From Planctomycetota bacterium (GTDB lineage: Bacteria; Planctomycetota; Planctomycetia; Gemmatales; HRBIN36), in assembly GCA_014584395.1 (NCBI GenBank), contig JACTMY010000005.1, forward strand, positions 57,294 to 121,293: 64,000 bases of DNA. The letters are read 5' to 3'. Positions 8,672 through 17,910 of this stretch are shown here, piece by piece (positions within the stretch are counted from its first letter, which is position 1; the number at the start of each line of letters is the position of its first letter). The notes beneath the pieces are model-generated. The model saw only the letters and a list, made by a program, of their open reading frames with translations. It did not search any database and was not told the origin of the DNA. Made by a program: the position numbers and the translations under genes.

Positions 8672-10381
8672 CTAGGAAGCTTCATGATGGCAGGTGCTCA
8701 AGACTTCTTCCAGGGTAGAGATGCCCTTTGTGGCCTTGATCACGCCATCCTCAAGGAGCGTCCTCATACCCAGCAACCTGGCCTGTCGGCGGATGACCTG
8801 GTTTGGCTCGCGTTTGAAGGTCATTTCACGGATAGCTGAATTCATTTTCATTAATTCAAAGATGCCGAGCCGACCTCGATAGCCGGTGTGGTGGCAATGG
8901 CCACAGCCTCGGCCGCGCATGAACGTCGCCTTGGCGGCTTGGTCATCGGTAATACCTGCGGCCCGGAGTTCTTTCGTGCTCGGTACATCGGGTTCCTTGC
9001 ATTTAGGGCAAACGACGCGAACCAACCGCTGGGCCATGACGGCGATGACGCTGGAGGCCACCAGGAAGGGTTGGACGCCGATGTCGATCAGACGGGTAAT
9101 GGCGCTGGGGGCGTCGTTGGTATGCAAGGTGCTGAAGACCAAGTGGCCGGTCAAGGAGGCTTGAATGGCGATATCGGCGGTTTCACGGTCGCGGATTTCG
9201 CCGACAAGGATGATATTGGGAGCTTGGCGGAGCATGGCGCGAATGATGCGGGCGAAGTTGAGCCCGATGTTGTGTTTCACCTCCACCTGATTGATGCCGG
9301 GGAGGTAATATTCCACGGGATCCTCGGCCGTGATGATCTTGCGGTCGGGGCGGTTCAATTCGTTGAGGGCGGCGTAGAGCGTGGTCGTTTTCCCGGAACC
9401 CGTGGGGCCGGTGACGAGAAAAATGCCGTTGGGCCGCTTGATGATTTGTTGAAAGCGCTGGTAATCGTCGTCGGCGAAGCCCAGATCGCGGATGCCGACT
9501 TGAATGTTGGCTCGATCCAAAATGCGCATGCAGCAGGCCTGGCCATGATTGGTGGGCAGGACGCTGACGCGCAAGTCGAAATGTTTGCCTTGGAGGGCCA
9601 TTTTGATGCGGCCGTCCTGGCAGCGCCGTTTCTCCGCGATGTCGATATTGCCCATAATCTTGATGCGCGACAGGATGGCGGGGAGGAGGCGGCGCGGCGG
9701 GCTGTCGCGTTCCACCAGCACGCCGTCGATGCGATAGCGCACGCGGATGCGGTCGGCAAAAGGTTCGATGTGGATGTCGCTGGCGCGCAGGGCAATGGCT
9801 TCCTGAATCATCAAGTTGACCAAGCGAACCACGGGGGCGTCGGCTTGATCCAGCTCGACTTGTTTGGCGACCGCTTCGGTTTCGGTAGTGTCGATGGCGG
9901 TATCCGTGAATTCCGCCAACATCGAGTCGACCGACTCCGTTTCGCTTTGACCGTAGTAGCGGTTGATCGATTCGATGATCTGCTCGCGCGGCGCCAACAC
10001 GGGCTGAATGTCTTTATTTAGAATGAAGGTCAACTTTTGGATGGTGTCCAGGTCCATGGGATCGGACATGGCCACGCGGAGGGCGCCGTTGTCGGCGGCC
10101 ATGGGCAGGATGACATTCTCGCGGGCCACGGATTCGGGCACCAGCTCGACGACCGAAGGCGGGATCGTCATGGTGGCCAGATCGACGAATTGCAGGCCGT
10201 GAAACTCCGCCAATGCCTCGATCACGTCTTGTGCGGTGCAATAACCCAACTTCACGAGGGTATCGGCCATTTTGGCCCCGGTCGAGCGCTGCACGGCTTG
10301 GGCTTCCGCCAGTTGGTCCTTGCCAATGATGCCCTTCTTCACCAGTACATCGGTGAACTCACCCGTTCGCCCTTTGCTCAT
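8672..10381 (-). CDS. gspE: Assembly ATPase GspE/PilB family (copy 2)
   Basis: A protein of 569 residues from the ATG at 10381 (GGAG ten bases upstream); a GTG nine bases earlier is possible but sits on top of the ribosome site. It has the full family layout: N-terminal T2SSE domain (residues about 5-150, starting near TGEFTDVLVKKGIIG), ATPase core with Walker A GPTGSGKTT (Lys331), Walker B ILVGEIRD, and the tetracysteine zinc site (CPKC and CGHC). It lacks the Pro/Ala tail of copy 1. It is the first gene of the minus-strand pilus cluster and is divergent from the ABC-2-like permease. The two copies differ widely outside the core, so they are old paralogues rather than a recent duplication. 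Confidence 0.94.
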   Translation of the reverse strand: MSKGRTGEFTDVLVKKGIIGKDQLAEAQAVQRSTGAKMADTLVKLGYCTAQDVIEALAEFHGLQFVDLATMTIPPSVVELVPESVARENVILPMAADNGALRVAMSDPMDLDTIQKLTFILNKDIQPVLAPREQIIESINRYYGQSETESVDSMLAEFTDTAIDTTETEAVAKQVELDQADAPVVRLVNLMIQEAIALRASDIHIEPFADRIRVRYRIDGVLVERDSPPRRLLPAILSRIKIMGNIDIAEKRRCQDGRIKMALQGKHFDLRVSVLPTNHGQACCMRILDRANIQVGIRDLGFADDDYQRFQQIIKRPNGIFLVTGPTGSGKTTTLYAALNELNRPDRKIITAEDPVEYYLPGINQVEVKHNIGLNFARIIRAMLRQAPNIILVGEIRDRETADIAIQASLTGHLVFSTLHTNDAPSAITRLIDIGVQPFLVASSVIAVMAQRLVRVVCPKCKEPDVPSTKELRAAGITDDQAAKATFMRGRGCGHCHHTGYRGRLGIFELMKMNSAIREMTFKREPNQVIRRQARLLGMRTLLEDGVIKATKGISTLEEVLSTCHHEAS

Positions 10382-10778
10382 GGTCAACACACTCCAAGGA
10401 AGTTCAAAACCGTTTTAGCTCGATCCAATAGCGCAAAACCCACCTTGTCGCTTCCCCTCAAGGGGCTGGCATCGCGACCAGGGGTTGGATGACAAAAAAA
10501 CGCACCGACTCCATCCTAACCCCTTCCTCAGGGGCTGACAAGAAAGATATTGGCATGCCCCTGAAAACGCTCATGCAAGTGAACCAGTTGTAGAAATGGA
10601 AGGAAACAGCCAGCCAAAGGGCGTGATGAAACCAATGGCTCGCGCAGGCATCGCCCGCCAATTGGCCGAAAGTCATTCATGCGCGGGGAAAAACCGCTCG
10701 GTTCGTGTTATCCTGGCGCAGTCCTGCCATTCAAGATGACTGATTTACATTGTCTCGATTCTGGATGCACGCAACGCC
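10382..10778. promoter_or_regulatory. Divergent intergenic region with imperfect inverted repeat
   Basis: This region of 397 bases lies between the first pilus-cluster gene (minus) and the permease (plus), so promoters for both should lie here. An imperfect inverted repeat pairs AGGGGTTGGATG at 10480-10491 with CATCCTAACCCCT at 10512-10524, and the motif AGGGGCTG(G/A)CA occurs twice nearby (from 10461 and in 10528-10540). A 72-codon frame on the minus strand (10458-10676) has no features and is not called. No convincing sigma-70 pair was found by eye. Confidence 0.4.
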
Positions 10779-12731
10779 ATGGACCATGACCCTGCCCCCC
10801 AGAATGGGAACTGGAATCGACCCGGATGGGTGGGGCCGCACTTCTTCTTCGATCTCAAACGGCTGGCACGCCGGGGGCGCGGTTTCGTCTTGCGCGTGGT
10901 CTATAGCTTGTTTCTGTTTGTGATCATGTCCACGATGTTTTTAATGCTTGAGCGTGCCTCCGTGGGACAAGCTTCATCGCCAAGAAATGTTGGCTCCTCC
11001 ATGACCTTGGGGCAAATGTCCCGGATTGGCGAGAGCATCACGCAAATCTTGCTCTATTGGCAATGCTTGGGCATTTTGATGATCGCTCCTCCCTATTTCA
11101 CCAGCGCCATCCTTGAAAAGAAAAGCAAACGGACGCTCGAGTTGCTGCTGACCACGCATGTGCGCGACCACGAAATCATCCTCGGCATCTTGGGGTCGCG
11201 GTTGGTGCATCTCCTGGGCGTCTGGTTGGCGGGGTTGCCCATTTTAGCCCTGGCCCAATCCATGGGGGGCGTCAACATCGGGCACGTCGTGGTCGTCTTT
11301 TTGGCCACCATCCTGTTCCTGATCATGGTGGGCAGCGTCAGCATCACCACCGCCGTCTTCACGCTCTCCTCCATGCAATCCCTGCTCGCGGCCTATCTCA
11401 TCTGTTTGGCGCCAGTCCTCCTCGGCACCTCCTTGCTGTTGAAATGGGACGGATATGCGCAGTCGTTGATTCTGGTATTGTTGATCCTCTCCGGCACAAC
11501 ACTGATAACTTTGGTGATGCTGTGGTTGTCGATCAAGCGGCTCCGTCCGGAAACGCTGAGGGATTTCGCCTGGTCTGACCCGACGGACGTTAAGCCGTTG
11601 AGCTTCAAGGCCGAGCCTTTGGCCCTGCAAACGGAGTTGGTGTTTCAAGGTTTGCTCGTCGAGGAAGAAGACGTTGCTGCTGAGCCGGTGCGGTCAGCGT
11701 CCCTTCTGAGTGCCGGCGAAGGGGCTGGCCAAGTTCCCGTGGTTGAGGCTCAGCCCCTGCCAAGCCCGCCGCTGGAGGTCATCGATTATGTTCCACAAGC
11801 TGAGGCGATCGCGCCGCGGCTGGTGGAAGACGATGACGATTGGCGGGTGCATCGCCATGATTGGGACATGGAAGATCGCGATCCCTTGCCGCCCCTGGAA
11901 GGCGATCCGCTGATCTGGAAGGAAACGCATTTGACCCGGCCGACCGTGCGGCTCTTTCGGCGCAACCTGAGCATGCATTTGGCCCTGAGCATCCTTGGGG
12001 CCTATGTGATGCTGTGCTGGTTTTTCTTGATCGTCAACCATTGGACGGAGTATCGGCACGTCACGCTGGGCGCGGAAACGTTCCTGAGGGGCATCTTCTT
12101 GGCGTTCCATTTCGTGTTTGCCTTCTTCTTTTTCCTCGAAGTGGCCTTCACCACCTCGCGCACCATTGTCGAGGAGGTGGAAAAGGACACCCTTGTGAGT
12201 CTGTTAATGATCCCGGCCCGGCGGGAGTGGGTCTTGTTGTGCAAGGCGCTGTCGGCGTATCTCCGGCAGCGGGTCAAAGTCGTGATCCTGTTTGCCAATG
12301 TGCTGGCCTTGACGCTCATGGGTTCCATCGGTCCGATCGAACTCTTGCTCCATTCGACGACGCTGGCCGTGCATTTGGTGTTCATCACGACGGTGACCTT
12401 GTGGATTTCGAGCCTGGTTCGCCGCACGACCTGGGCGTTTCTGTTGACCGGACTGTTTCTGTTCGGCTTCTTCCTGCTCGCGCCGATGTTCTACTTGATC
12501 CATCCCGGCGGCCCTCATGCGCTGGTGGATTACTTCTTGATTGGCTGGAATCCTTGCCTGGCCTGGTGGGTGACGCTTGGCGACGCGAGCACGCCATGGC
12601 TGTTATCGTTGCGGATGCAGTGGATCAATTTGGCGCTCTGGACGATGCTGATTCTCAGCTTGTTGTTGTTCTTGTCGGCCAAGCGGCGTTTCCGCCGTGC
12701 ATGGGAGGCGGGTTCCTCGTCTTCGAACTAA
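10779..12731 (+). CDS. Two-lobed ABC-2-type permease-like membrane protein
   Basis: A protein of 650 residues with two hydrophobic blocks. The first (about residues 40-245) and the second (about 395-640) each hold some six TM helices. They are joined by a Pro/Glu/Asp-rich cytoplasmic segment at about residues 260-380 ending in a DPLIWKE-like motif. This DP-[LI]-x-W-KE pattern before the TM block occurs in planctomycete ABC-2 export permeases, which usually work with an ATPase. No ATP-binding gene is adjacent, so the partner must be elsewhere or absent. The ribosome site is weak. The substrate cannot be read from the sequence. The gene is convergent with the HAD phosphatase, 35 bp away. Confidence 0.75.
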   Translation: MDHDPAPQNGNWNRPGWVGPHFFFDLKRLARRGRGFVLRVVYSLFLFVIMSTMFLMLERASVGQASSPRNVGSSMTLGQMSRIGESITQILLYWQCLGILMIAPPYFTSAILEKKSKRTLELLLTTHVRDHEIILGILGSRLVHLLGVWLAGLPILALAQSMGGVNIGHVVVVFLATILFLIMVGSVSITTAVFTLSSMQSLLAAYLICLAPVLLGTSLLLKWDGYAQSLILVLLILSGTTLITLVMLWLSIKRLRPETLRDFAWSDPTDVKPLSFKAEPLALQTELVFQGLLVEEEDVAAEPVRSASLLSAGEGAGQVPVVEAQPLPSPPLEVIDYVPQAEAIAPRLVEDDDDWRVHRHDWDMEDRDPLPPLEGDPLIWKETHLTRPTVRLFRRNLSMHLALSILGAYVMLCWFFLIVNHWTEYRHVTLGAETFLRGIFLAFHFVFAFFFFLEVAFTTSRTIVEEVEKDTLVSLLMIPARREWVLLCKALSAYLRQRVKVVILFANVLALTLMGSIGPIELLLHSTTLAVHLVFITTVTLWISSLVRRTTWAFLLTGLFLFGFFLLAPMFYLIHPGGPHALVDYFLIGWNPCLAWWVTLGDASTPWLLSLRMQWINLALWTMLILSLLLFLSAKRRFRRAWEAGSSSSN

Positions 12732-12766
12732 CTCGGCGCTGGAAACCCCGGAGCCAGAGGGAGGGC

Positions 12767-13447
12767 TCAATCGAAGAGCCGATCCAAAAATGGCTCGGCC
12801 TGGGCGAGGTCGCGCAGCAGAAGATCGGGGCGAGTCGCTTCCAGTTCGGCGACAGGATGCATGCCCGTGGCCACGGCAAGGACGCGAGCGCCGATGGCAC
12901 GGGCGCACTGCACGTCCAGCGGCGTGTCGCCGATCACCCAAACTTGTTCGGGTTCGATCTCGGTTTGCAAATAGCGGCGCGTGGCTTGCAGAGCGGCGCG
13001 GGCCACGTCGTCGCGATGGAGATGGTCGTCGCCAAACCCGCCGAAGGGAAAATATCGCATCAGATCGAAATGGCCGAGTTTGACCTTGGCTCCTTCGTTG
13101 AGATTTCCGGTCAAAAGGCCGAGCCGCACATCGCCATGAGCGCCCAGCCGTTCCAACAAATCGGCAATGCCCGGCAAGACGCGGCCGGTCTTCCGCGCCA
13201 ATTGCAGCGGCAGTTGTTGCAGGTAGGCCTCATGGAGACGGCGGCGCGTGGCGGGGTCGTCGGGCAATTCGTGCATCCGCAGGAGATCGCAGGTGATGGC
13301 CAGGTCGGTGCGGCCGCTGTAGTCGACCGTGCCGCGCAGCTCCGTCAGGCCAAAGGTGATTTGCAGGGCCGTCTCCAGGGCCGCCTTGCCGGCGCCGCTG
13401 GTGGAGACGAGTGTGCCATCGATGTCGAACAAGCAAACCTTGGTCAT
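12767..13447 (-). CDS. HAD-superfamily hydrolase (phosphoglycolate phosphatase-like)
   Basis: A protein of 226 residues, the usual size for haloacid dehalogenase phosphatases with a small helical cap. Motif I is FDIDGTLVS with the nucleophile and acid/base Asp pair at the N-terminus; motif II is the LLTGN segment; motif IV is GDTPLDVQCA. The ATG at 13447 overlaps the stop of the preceding gene as ATGA, so translation is coupled. The substrate is unknown: the Gph/PGP-like family covers phosphoglycolate, sugar phosphates and pyrophosphate. The neighbouring TIM-barrel isomerase suggests a sugar-phosphate substrate, which is inference. Confidence 0.88.
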   Translation of the reverse strand: MTKVCLFDIDGTLVSTSGAGKAALETALQITFGLTELRGTVDYSGRTDLAITCDLLRMHELPDDPATRRRLHEAYLQQLPLQLARKTGRVLPGIADLLERLGAHGDVRLGLLTGNLNEGAKVKLGHFDLMRYFPFGGFGDDHLHRDDVARAALQATRRYLQTEIEPEQVWVIGDTPLDVQCARAIGARVLAVATGMHPVAELEATRPDLLLRDLAQAEPFLDRLFD

Positions 13448-14259
13448 GATGACTCTTCCAGGAAACGCTTGAGGGATTGCATGGCCAGGGATGCCACCTG
13501 GGCCGGGGCGATGGACCAAAGCTGGGGATTCATCAACTCCACGCTGACCGGTCCAGCGTAGGCCATGGTTCGCAAGTGTTGGAGGATCGGGGCGATGTGG
13601 AACTCGCCGTCGCCGGGCAGAACACGGTCCGCATCGCCGGCCCATTCCCGCGGCGTCCCGCTCAGGTCGGCCGCATGGACCATGAAGAGGTTGGCGGGCG
13701 TCAGCCAGGCCAGATCCTCGAACTTGCTGCATCCCGTGTAATAGTGGAACAGGTCCAGGCACAGTCCCAGGTTGGCGTCCTCGGCGTCGGCGAGCAAAGC
13801 ACAGGCCGTGGGGATCGAGGCGCACCAGCGCGACGACCCGCGAAACTCCAGGGCCAGCCGAACGCCGAAACTGGCCGCCAGGGGGGCCGCTTGTTTCAAG
13901 GAAACCACGGCGCGCTGCAGGTCTTGCGGGGTGGGCTTGTCCACAACGTCGGGAACGATGATCATAGTCCCCACGCCCCATTGCTGGCACAGGGCGAGCC
14001 GCTGCTGCCATTGCTGATACTGCTCGCGGCGTTCCTGGCCCTGGGTAAGCAGCAATCCTCCCTGGTAAGCCGCGGAGACGCATTGCAGATGCGTTTCTTC
14101 GATCACTTTCCTGAGGGCCGTATCGCCATGCTTGGCCAAATGTTCCTCCAACTGCGTCAGCCAAAGCTCCACCTGGGTAAAGCCCGATTCGGCGCAGGCG
14201 GACAACTGCCGCGGCAGATCGGCGGAGAGCAGCGTGACCGTGCTGAAGCAAGGAGTCAT
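13444..14259 (-). CDS. Sugar phosphate isomerase/epimerase-like TIM barrel
   Basis: A protein of 271 residues of the xylose-isomerase-like TIM-barrel (AP endonuclease 2) family. It shows the metal-ligand pattern: Glu in LALEFRG, Asp and His in LCLDLFHYYTG, His in MVHAADLSG and Glu in VSVELMNP near the C-terminus. Such enzymes isomerise or epimerise sugars or inositol derivatives, and precise substrates cannot be predicted from sequence. Both ends are coupled by ATGA overlaps, to the membrane protein upstream and to the HAD phosphatase downstream. This makes a tight three-gene operon. Confidence 0.85.
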   Translation of the reverse strand: MTPCFSTVTLLSADLPRQLSACAESGFTQVELWLTQLEEHLAKHGDTALRKVIEETHLQCVSAAYQGGLLLTQGQERREQYQQWQQRLALCQQWGVGTMIIVPDVVDKPTPQDLQRAVVSLKQAAPLAASFGVRLALEFRGSSRWCASIPTACALLADAEDANLGLCLDLFHYYTGCSKFEDLAWLTPANLFMVHAADLSGTPREWAGDADRVLPGDGEFHIAPILQHLRTMAYAGPVSVELMNPQLWSIAPAQVASLAMQSLKRFLEESS

Positions 14260-15365
14260 GCTACGCTCTCGTCGGGGCAGGGGGCGGCATCGCTCGCCAG
14301 GGTCGCAGCCGACGTTGGCGCAAGGGGTGGCACGCGTCCATCCGCCGCCTCAAGTTCCGCGGGTGTTTGTTGATCTTCCGGATGCGCGGGCAAATGGAGT
14401 TTCGCGGCCCGCTTGAGGGGAATGTACCAGATCAGGCCGATCAAGGCGGAAAGCCAGGAGATGACCCGCTGCGCCAAGGCCACGGAAGCGCCAATCTTGA
14501 GGTCGGCGCCGACCATCTCATAAAGGCCGCCCAGCATCCATTCCCCGACCCCCAGGTTGGCCATGGGCGTCATGGGGACCGCGCCGCCGACCATGTAGAC
14601 CGGAATGATCAGGAAGTGGACTTGCCACGTCGGCGTCGGCAAGGGCGAACCGCAAGCCGCCAGGTGAAAGCACATGACGAAACCGACGTGCCCGACCATG
14701 CCGATCAGCAGGGCTTTTAAAACGACCCAAGGCTTGTGCTTATAGCTTTGCAAGGCCCGCACCAATTCCGCCAAGGCCCGGCCGATGAAGGGCACTTTCT
14801 GCAGCCGGGCAATGAGCGGCGGCGCCCGAAAGGGAATGGTCAGCATCACCGCCACGCCCGCTCCGCCGGTGATGGCCCAAACGAAGATGATGATCTGGCT
14901 CACGCCGGTGTAGTTCAGAACTTCGTTCCAATAGAAAATTCCCAGCAGGCTGGTGAGCACGAGTAAACTGTACAGGCCGATGATGCGGTCGACGACAATG
15001 GTCGCCACCGCCGCGGCGCGGCGTTTCTGCTCGGTGGCGATGAAGCCCGCCTTGACCAAATCGCCGGACACGCTGCCGGGCATGAACAGGCTCATGATCG
15101 CGCCGACGAATCCCAGGCGAATCGCGTCATAGACCCGAAACGGCAGGTCCAAGGCGCGCACCAGCAGATACCAACGATAGAAGGTCAGGATCAGGCTGAG
15201 AAAGTAGGCTGCGAAGGCCAAGGCCAGGAAGCGGTGGTCGAAGTTGGTCAGCGCGACGAGGAAATCCTTGCCGCCGAAATAGATCAGGGCCGCGAACAGC
15301 AAGGCGACGATCACGATCTGAATCGCCAAACGCCAGCGGCGCGAGCGGATCAAGGGTTTCATCAA
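14256..15365 (-). CDS. Flippase-like membrane protein (LPG synthase TM-domain / UPF0104 family)
   Basis: A protein of 369 residues with about eight TM helices, beginning with a short basic N-terminus and a first helix at residues 10-30. The pattern (YFLSLILTFYRWYLLVRAL, then the FMPGSVSGDLVKAGF motif) fits the lysylphosphatidylglycerol synthase TM region family, which includes the flippase half of MprF and stand-alone proteins of unknown substrate. No catalytic aminoacyl-transfer domain is present, so it is not a full MprF. The C-terminus is a soluble Pro/Ala/Glu-rich tail. It is the first gene of the three-gene operon and is divergent from the kinase gene. Confidence 0.85.
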   Translation of the reverse strand: MMKPLIRSRRWRLAIQIVIVALLFAALIYFGGKDFLVALTNFDHRFLALAFAAYFLSLILTFYRWYLLVRALDLPFRVYDAIRLGFVGAIMSLFMPGSVSGDLVKAGFIATEQKRRAAAVATIVVDRIIGLYSLLVLTSLLGIFYWNEVLNYTGVSQIIIFVWAITGGAGVAVMLTIPFRAPPLIARLQKVPFIGRALAELVRALQSYKHKPWVVLKALLIGMVGHVGFVMCFHLAACGSPLPTPTWQVHFLIIPVYMVGGAVPMTPMANLGVGEWMLGGLYEMVGADLKIGASVALAQRVISWLSALIGLIWYIPLKRAAKLHLPAHPEDQQTPAELEAADGRVPPLAPTSAATLASDAAPCPDESVA

Positions 15366-15544
15366 CGGCGTTCCTCAAGTTCGCTGCCCAGGGCACTGAG
15401 GATAAGATAGTTTATGCGTGGCCAATGTCAGCCTGGATCGGAAAAAACCTGAGCCTTTTCAGCCGTGAATCCTGAGCGGGAGTCACTCGACCTGCCGCGC
15501 CCCTCATGGTACAGTGAGGCGAAGAAAGGCGAGGTGTTTAGCTC

Positions 15545-17458
15545 ATGTCAGGTCCCAACGATTCTTATCCCGACTTGAAGTTGCCGCTTGGTCCGCTCCC
15601 CGAATCGCCCCCCTCCGCGGGAACCGGCGATACCTTTGCCTTTTTGAACCAGGCGGGGCCGGCCCCGCTGCCCGAATCCTTCGCGGCGGAGCCGGAAGTG
15701 ACCATGAAAATCCCGGCCAATCCCCATGAGCAGGAGACGGTTCTGCCGCGTCATCGAAGCAGTCTCAAACCGATCGTCCCGGGTTATGAAATCATCCATG
15801 AAATCGGCCGGGGCGGCATGGGCGTGGTGTATCAGGCCAAGCAACTTAATCTGAACCGCATGGTCGCCTTGAAAATGGTGCTGGCCAAAGGGGAGCAGGC
15901 GGAAGAGGCGTTGTCCCGTTTTCACCGTGAAGCCGCCGCTGTGGCCAAGCTGCATCACCCCAACATCGTGCAAATTTACAACATCGACGAATACAACGGC
16001 TTGCCCTTTTTCTCCTTGGAGTTCGTCGATGGCGGCGACCTGGCCAAGCGGCTTCGCGAACGGGCCTTGTCCATCCAAGAAACCGCAGCCATGGTGGAAG
16101 CCATCGCTCGGGCCGTTCATGCCGCTCATGAAAAGGGCATCCTCCATCGCGACCTGAAGCCGGGCAACATCCTGCTCACGAAGCAAGGTCAGCCAAAAAT
16201 CGCCGACTTCGGCCTGGCCCGGCATATGGAAGATTCAAATCGCCAAACCGCCACCGGCATGATTCTGGGCACGCCTAGCTACATGTCCCCGGAGCAGGCT
16301 GCGGGCAAAAAGAACGAAATTGGCCCAGCTACCGATATTTATTCCGTGGGGGCCATCCTGTATGAAATGTTGACGGGGCGTCCGCCGTTTGAAGGCCTGA
16401 CTCCGATGGACACCCTGATGCAGGTCATGAGCGATCCGCCGCGGCCGCCGCGCGAATTCAATCCCGCCATCCCCCGTGATTTGGAAAACATCTGCCTGCG
16501 CTGCCTCAAGAAGAATCAAGCGGAACGCTATCCCACTGCCAAGGCCTTGGCCGAGGACCTGCACCGCTTTCAAACCGGAAAGGAAGTGCAGGCGAAGACC
16601 GAGGGCATCTGGAGTTTGCTCGGGCCGCGGGAACAAAAATGGCTGCGCCGGGCGGTCCTCGCTCTCGGCGGGCTTTATTTGCTGATCGTTATCCTCGGAC
16701 AGGCCATGGCGGGTTTTGCCCTCGACGCTGTCCTCATGATCGGCATCGCGTTCTGGTTCATCTGGCCCAAAGGATGGAATTTCCTCATCGGCGGTCTGGC
16801 CATCGCGGGAGCGGCTTTGGTTTCGATGCAGATTCCCGATTATCCCCTGGGCATCGGCATCTGCGTCGGCCTGGCGCGCGGCTTTCTGCTCGGCGCCGCG
16901 GGGCGCGGCATTGCCCGCTGGACAGGTTCCAACGCCACCTTGCCCGTCTTGGGAGCGATCCTGCTTTTTGCGCTCGCCTTTCCCGTGGCGGTGGACATCA
17001 CGCAAGAGTTCATTCGACTACCCCATGAGCCTGTCCCGCATCGCATACAAATCGATCAAAACCGCCAAGTGACCGTGACCCATCTCGAACGCTGCGAATT
17101 GAAGGGCCAGGCCTATCAGCGCGTGTTGGCCCATTTCGCCTTGCCCGATTTTCCTTCTGCTTTCCAGTATATCTCTGCCGTCGTGATCCTGGGCCGGCGC
17201 GACGACCGCTCCTCTGACTTGCTCGACCGCTGGCAATGGTTCGTCGGGCCTTTCCTGAGGACCGTGAAGCATCGTGAAGTCATCCACATCACCGACCCCA
17301 TGGACGAACCACTGGATAAAACGATCTCCTTCCGCTGGTACGCTAGCGAGAGCTTGGCGTACGCTGCGATCTTGACGATCATTCTCGGCCTGGCCGGCGC
17401 CTTGATCGGCAGCACGTTGGCCGAGCGCCGCTATCTGGGCAAGCCCAAACGGCTTTAA
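15545..17458 (+). CDS. Membrane Ser/Thr protein kinase with multi-TM C-terminus
   Basis: A protein of 637 residues; the ATG at 15545 has GAGGTG eight bases upstream. The kinase domain (about residues 81-343) is complete: glycine loop IGRGGMGVVY, catalytic Lys110 in VALK, HRDLKPGN (Asp203), DFG at 221-223 and the APE-like motif GTPSYMSPEQ. It resembles the PknB family. An 80-residue disordered head precedes it. Instead of one TM helix and a sensor, it has about five hydrophobic helices (residues 369-485), then a soluble segment of about 115 residues, then a last TM helix near 607-627. The soluble segment, probably periplasmic, is unrecognised and may sense the signal. Confidence 0.93.
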   Translation: MSGPNDSYPDLKLPLGPLPESPPSAGTGDTFAFLNQAGPAPLPESFAAEPEVTMKIPANPHEQETVLPRHRSSLKPIVPGYEIIHEIGRGGMGVVYQAKQLNLNRMVALKMVLAKGEQAEEALSRFHREAAAVAKLHHPNIVQIYNIDEYNGLPFFSLEFVDGGDLAKRLRERALSIQETAAMVEAIARAVHAAHEKGILHRDLKPGNILLTKQGQPKIADFGLARHMEDSNRQTATGMILGTPSYMSPEQAAGKKNEIGPATDIYSVGAILYEMLTGRPPFEGLTPMDTLMQVMSDPPRPPREFNPAIPRDLENICLRCLKKNQAERYPTAKALAEDLHRFQTGKEVQAKTEGIWSLLGPREQKWLRRAVLALGGLYLLIVILGQAMAGFALDAVLMIGIAFWFIWPKGWNFLIGGLAIAGAALVSMQIPDYPLGIGICVGLARGFLLGAAGRGIARWTGSNATLPVLGAILLFALAFPVAVDITQEFIRLPHEPVPHRIQIDQNRQVTVTHLERCELKGQAYQRVLAHFALPDFPSAFQYISAVVILGRRDDRSSDLLDRWQWFVGPFLRTVKHREVIHITDPMDEPLDKTISFRWYASESLAYAAILTIILGLAGALIGSTLAERRYLGKPKRL

Positions 17459-17910
17459 TCCCAGACCAGAATCTGCCCAAATGCCTTTCTGGGATGAATG
17501 AGAATTTACCTTTAAGTCCAGCGAACGTATACTTCGTTTGGGAAGGGCAGCCGCTGCTTCCCATGATGACCGGTCCGCGGCCCCATGATCAGATCTCAGG
17601 TGCAGTCGGTCCATCACTTTTGAGGTCCTATCTGCTGGAAGTTGAGTGACGTTTCTGCCTTCCTCGGAAAATCACTCCATAGCCAGATTTGTTTGCGCAA
17701 CGTCGTTCCGCCGTGCAGCGTTGAGCTTGAAGGGCGTTGGCCAGCGATTTGTCCGAGGGGACGAGTTTCGAACCACGAGGCCAAAGCCAGTTCTCTTCAA
17801 GGCGAACAGATAGTCTGAGAGAGAGAGTTTTTGAATGTGGTGCTCATCCGCTGAGTCATTGGCGGCGCAGGATCACAGCACAGGCAGTCAAGGTTGTAAG
17901 GAGAAAGATC
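17459..17910 (+). other. Intergenic region
   Basis: These 452 bases lie between the kinase gene and the unrecognised gene at 17911. They probably hold the promoter and leader of the latter. I see no gene, hairpin with T-run or clear repeat. An open frame extends upstream from 17911 to 17737, but the ribosome site AAGGAG at 17898-17903 points to the ATG at 17911. Confidence 0.5.

Noticed and set aside
8479..8685. 68-codon minus-strand frame between pilus genes
   Set aside because: It overlaps the end of the ATPase gene and has no ribosome site or family pattern.
8888..10021. 377-codon plus-strand open frame
   Set aside because: It is antisense to the second GspE/PilB gene and has no recognisable product.
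10458..10676. 72-codon minus-strand frame in the divergent region
   Set aside because: It has a hydrophobic-looking middle but no ribosome site or conserved pattern.
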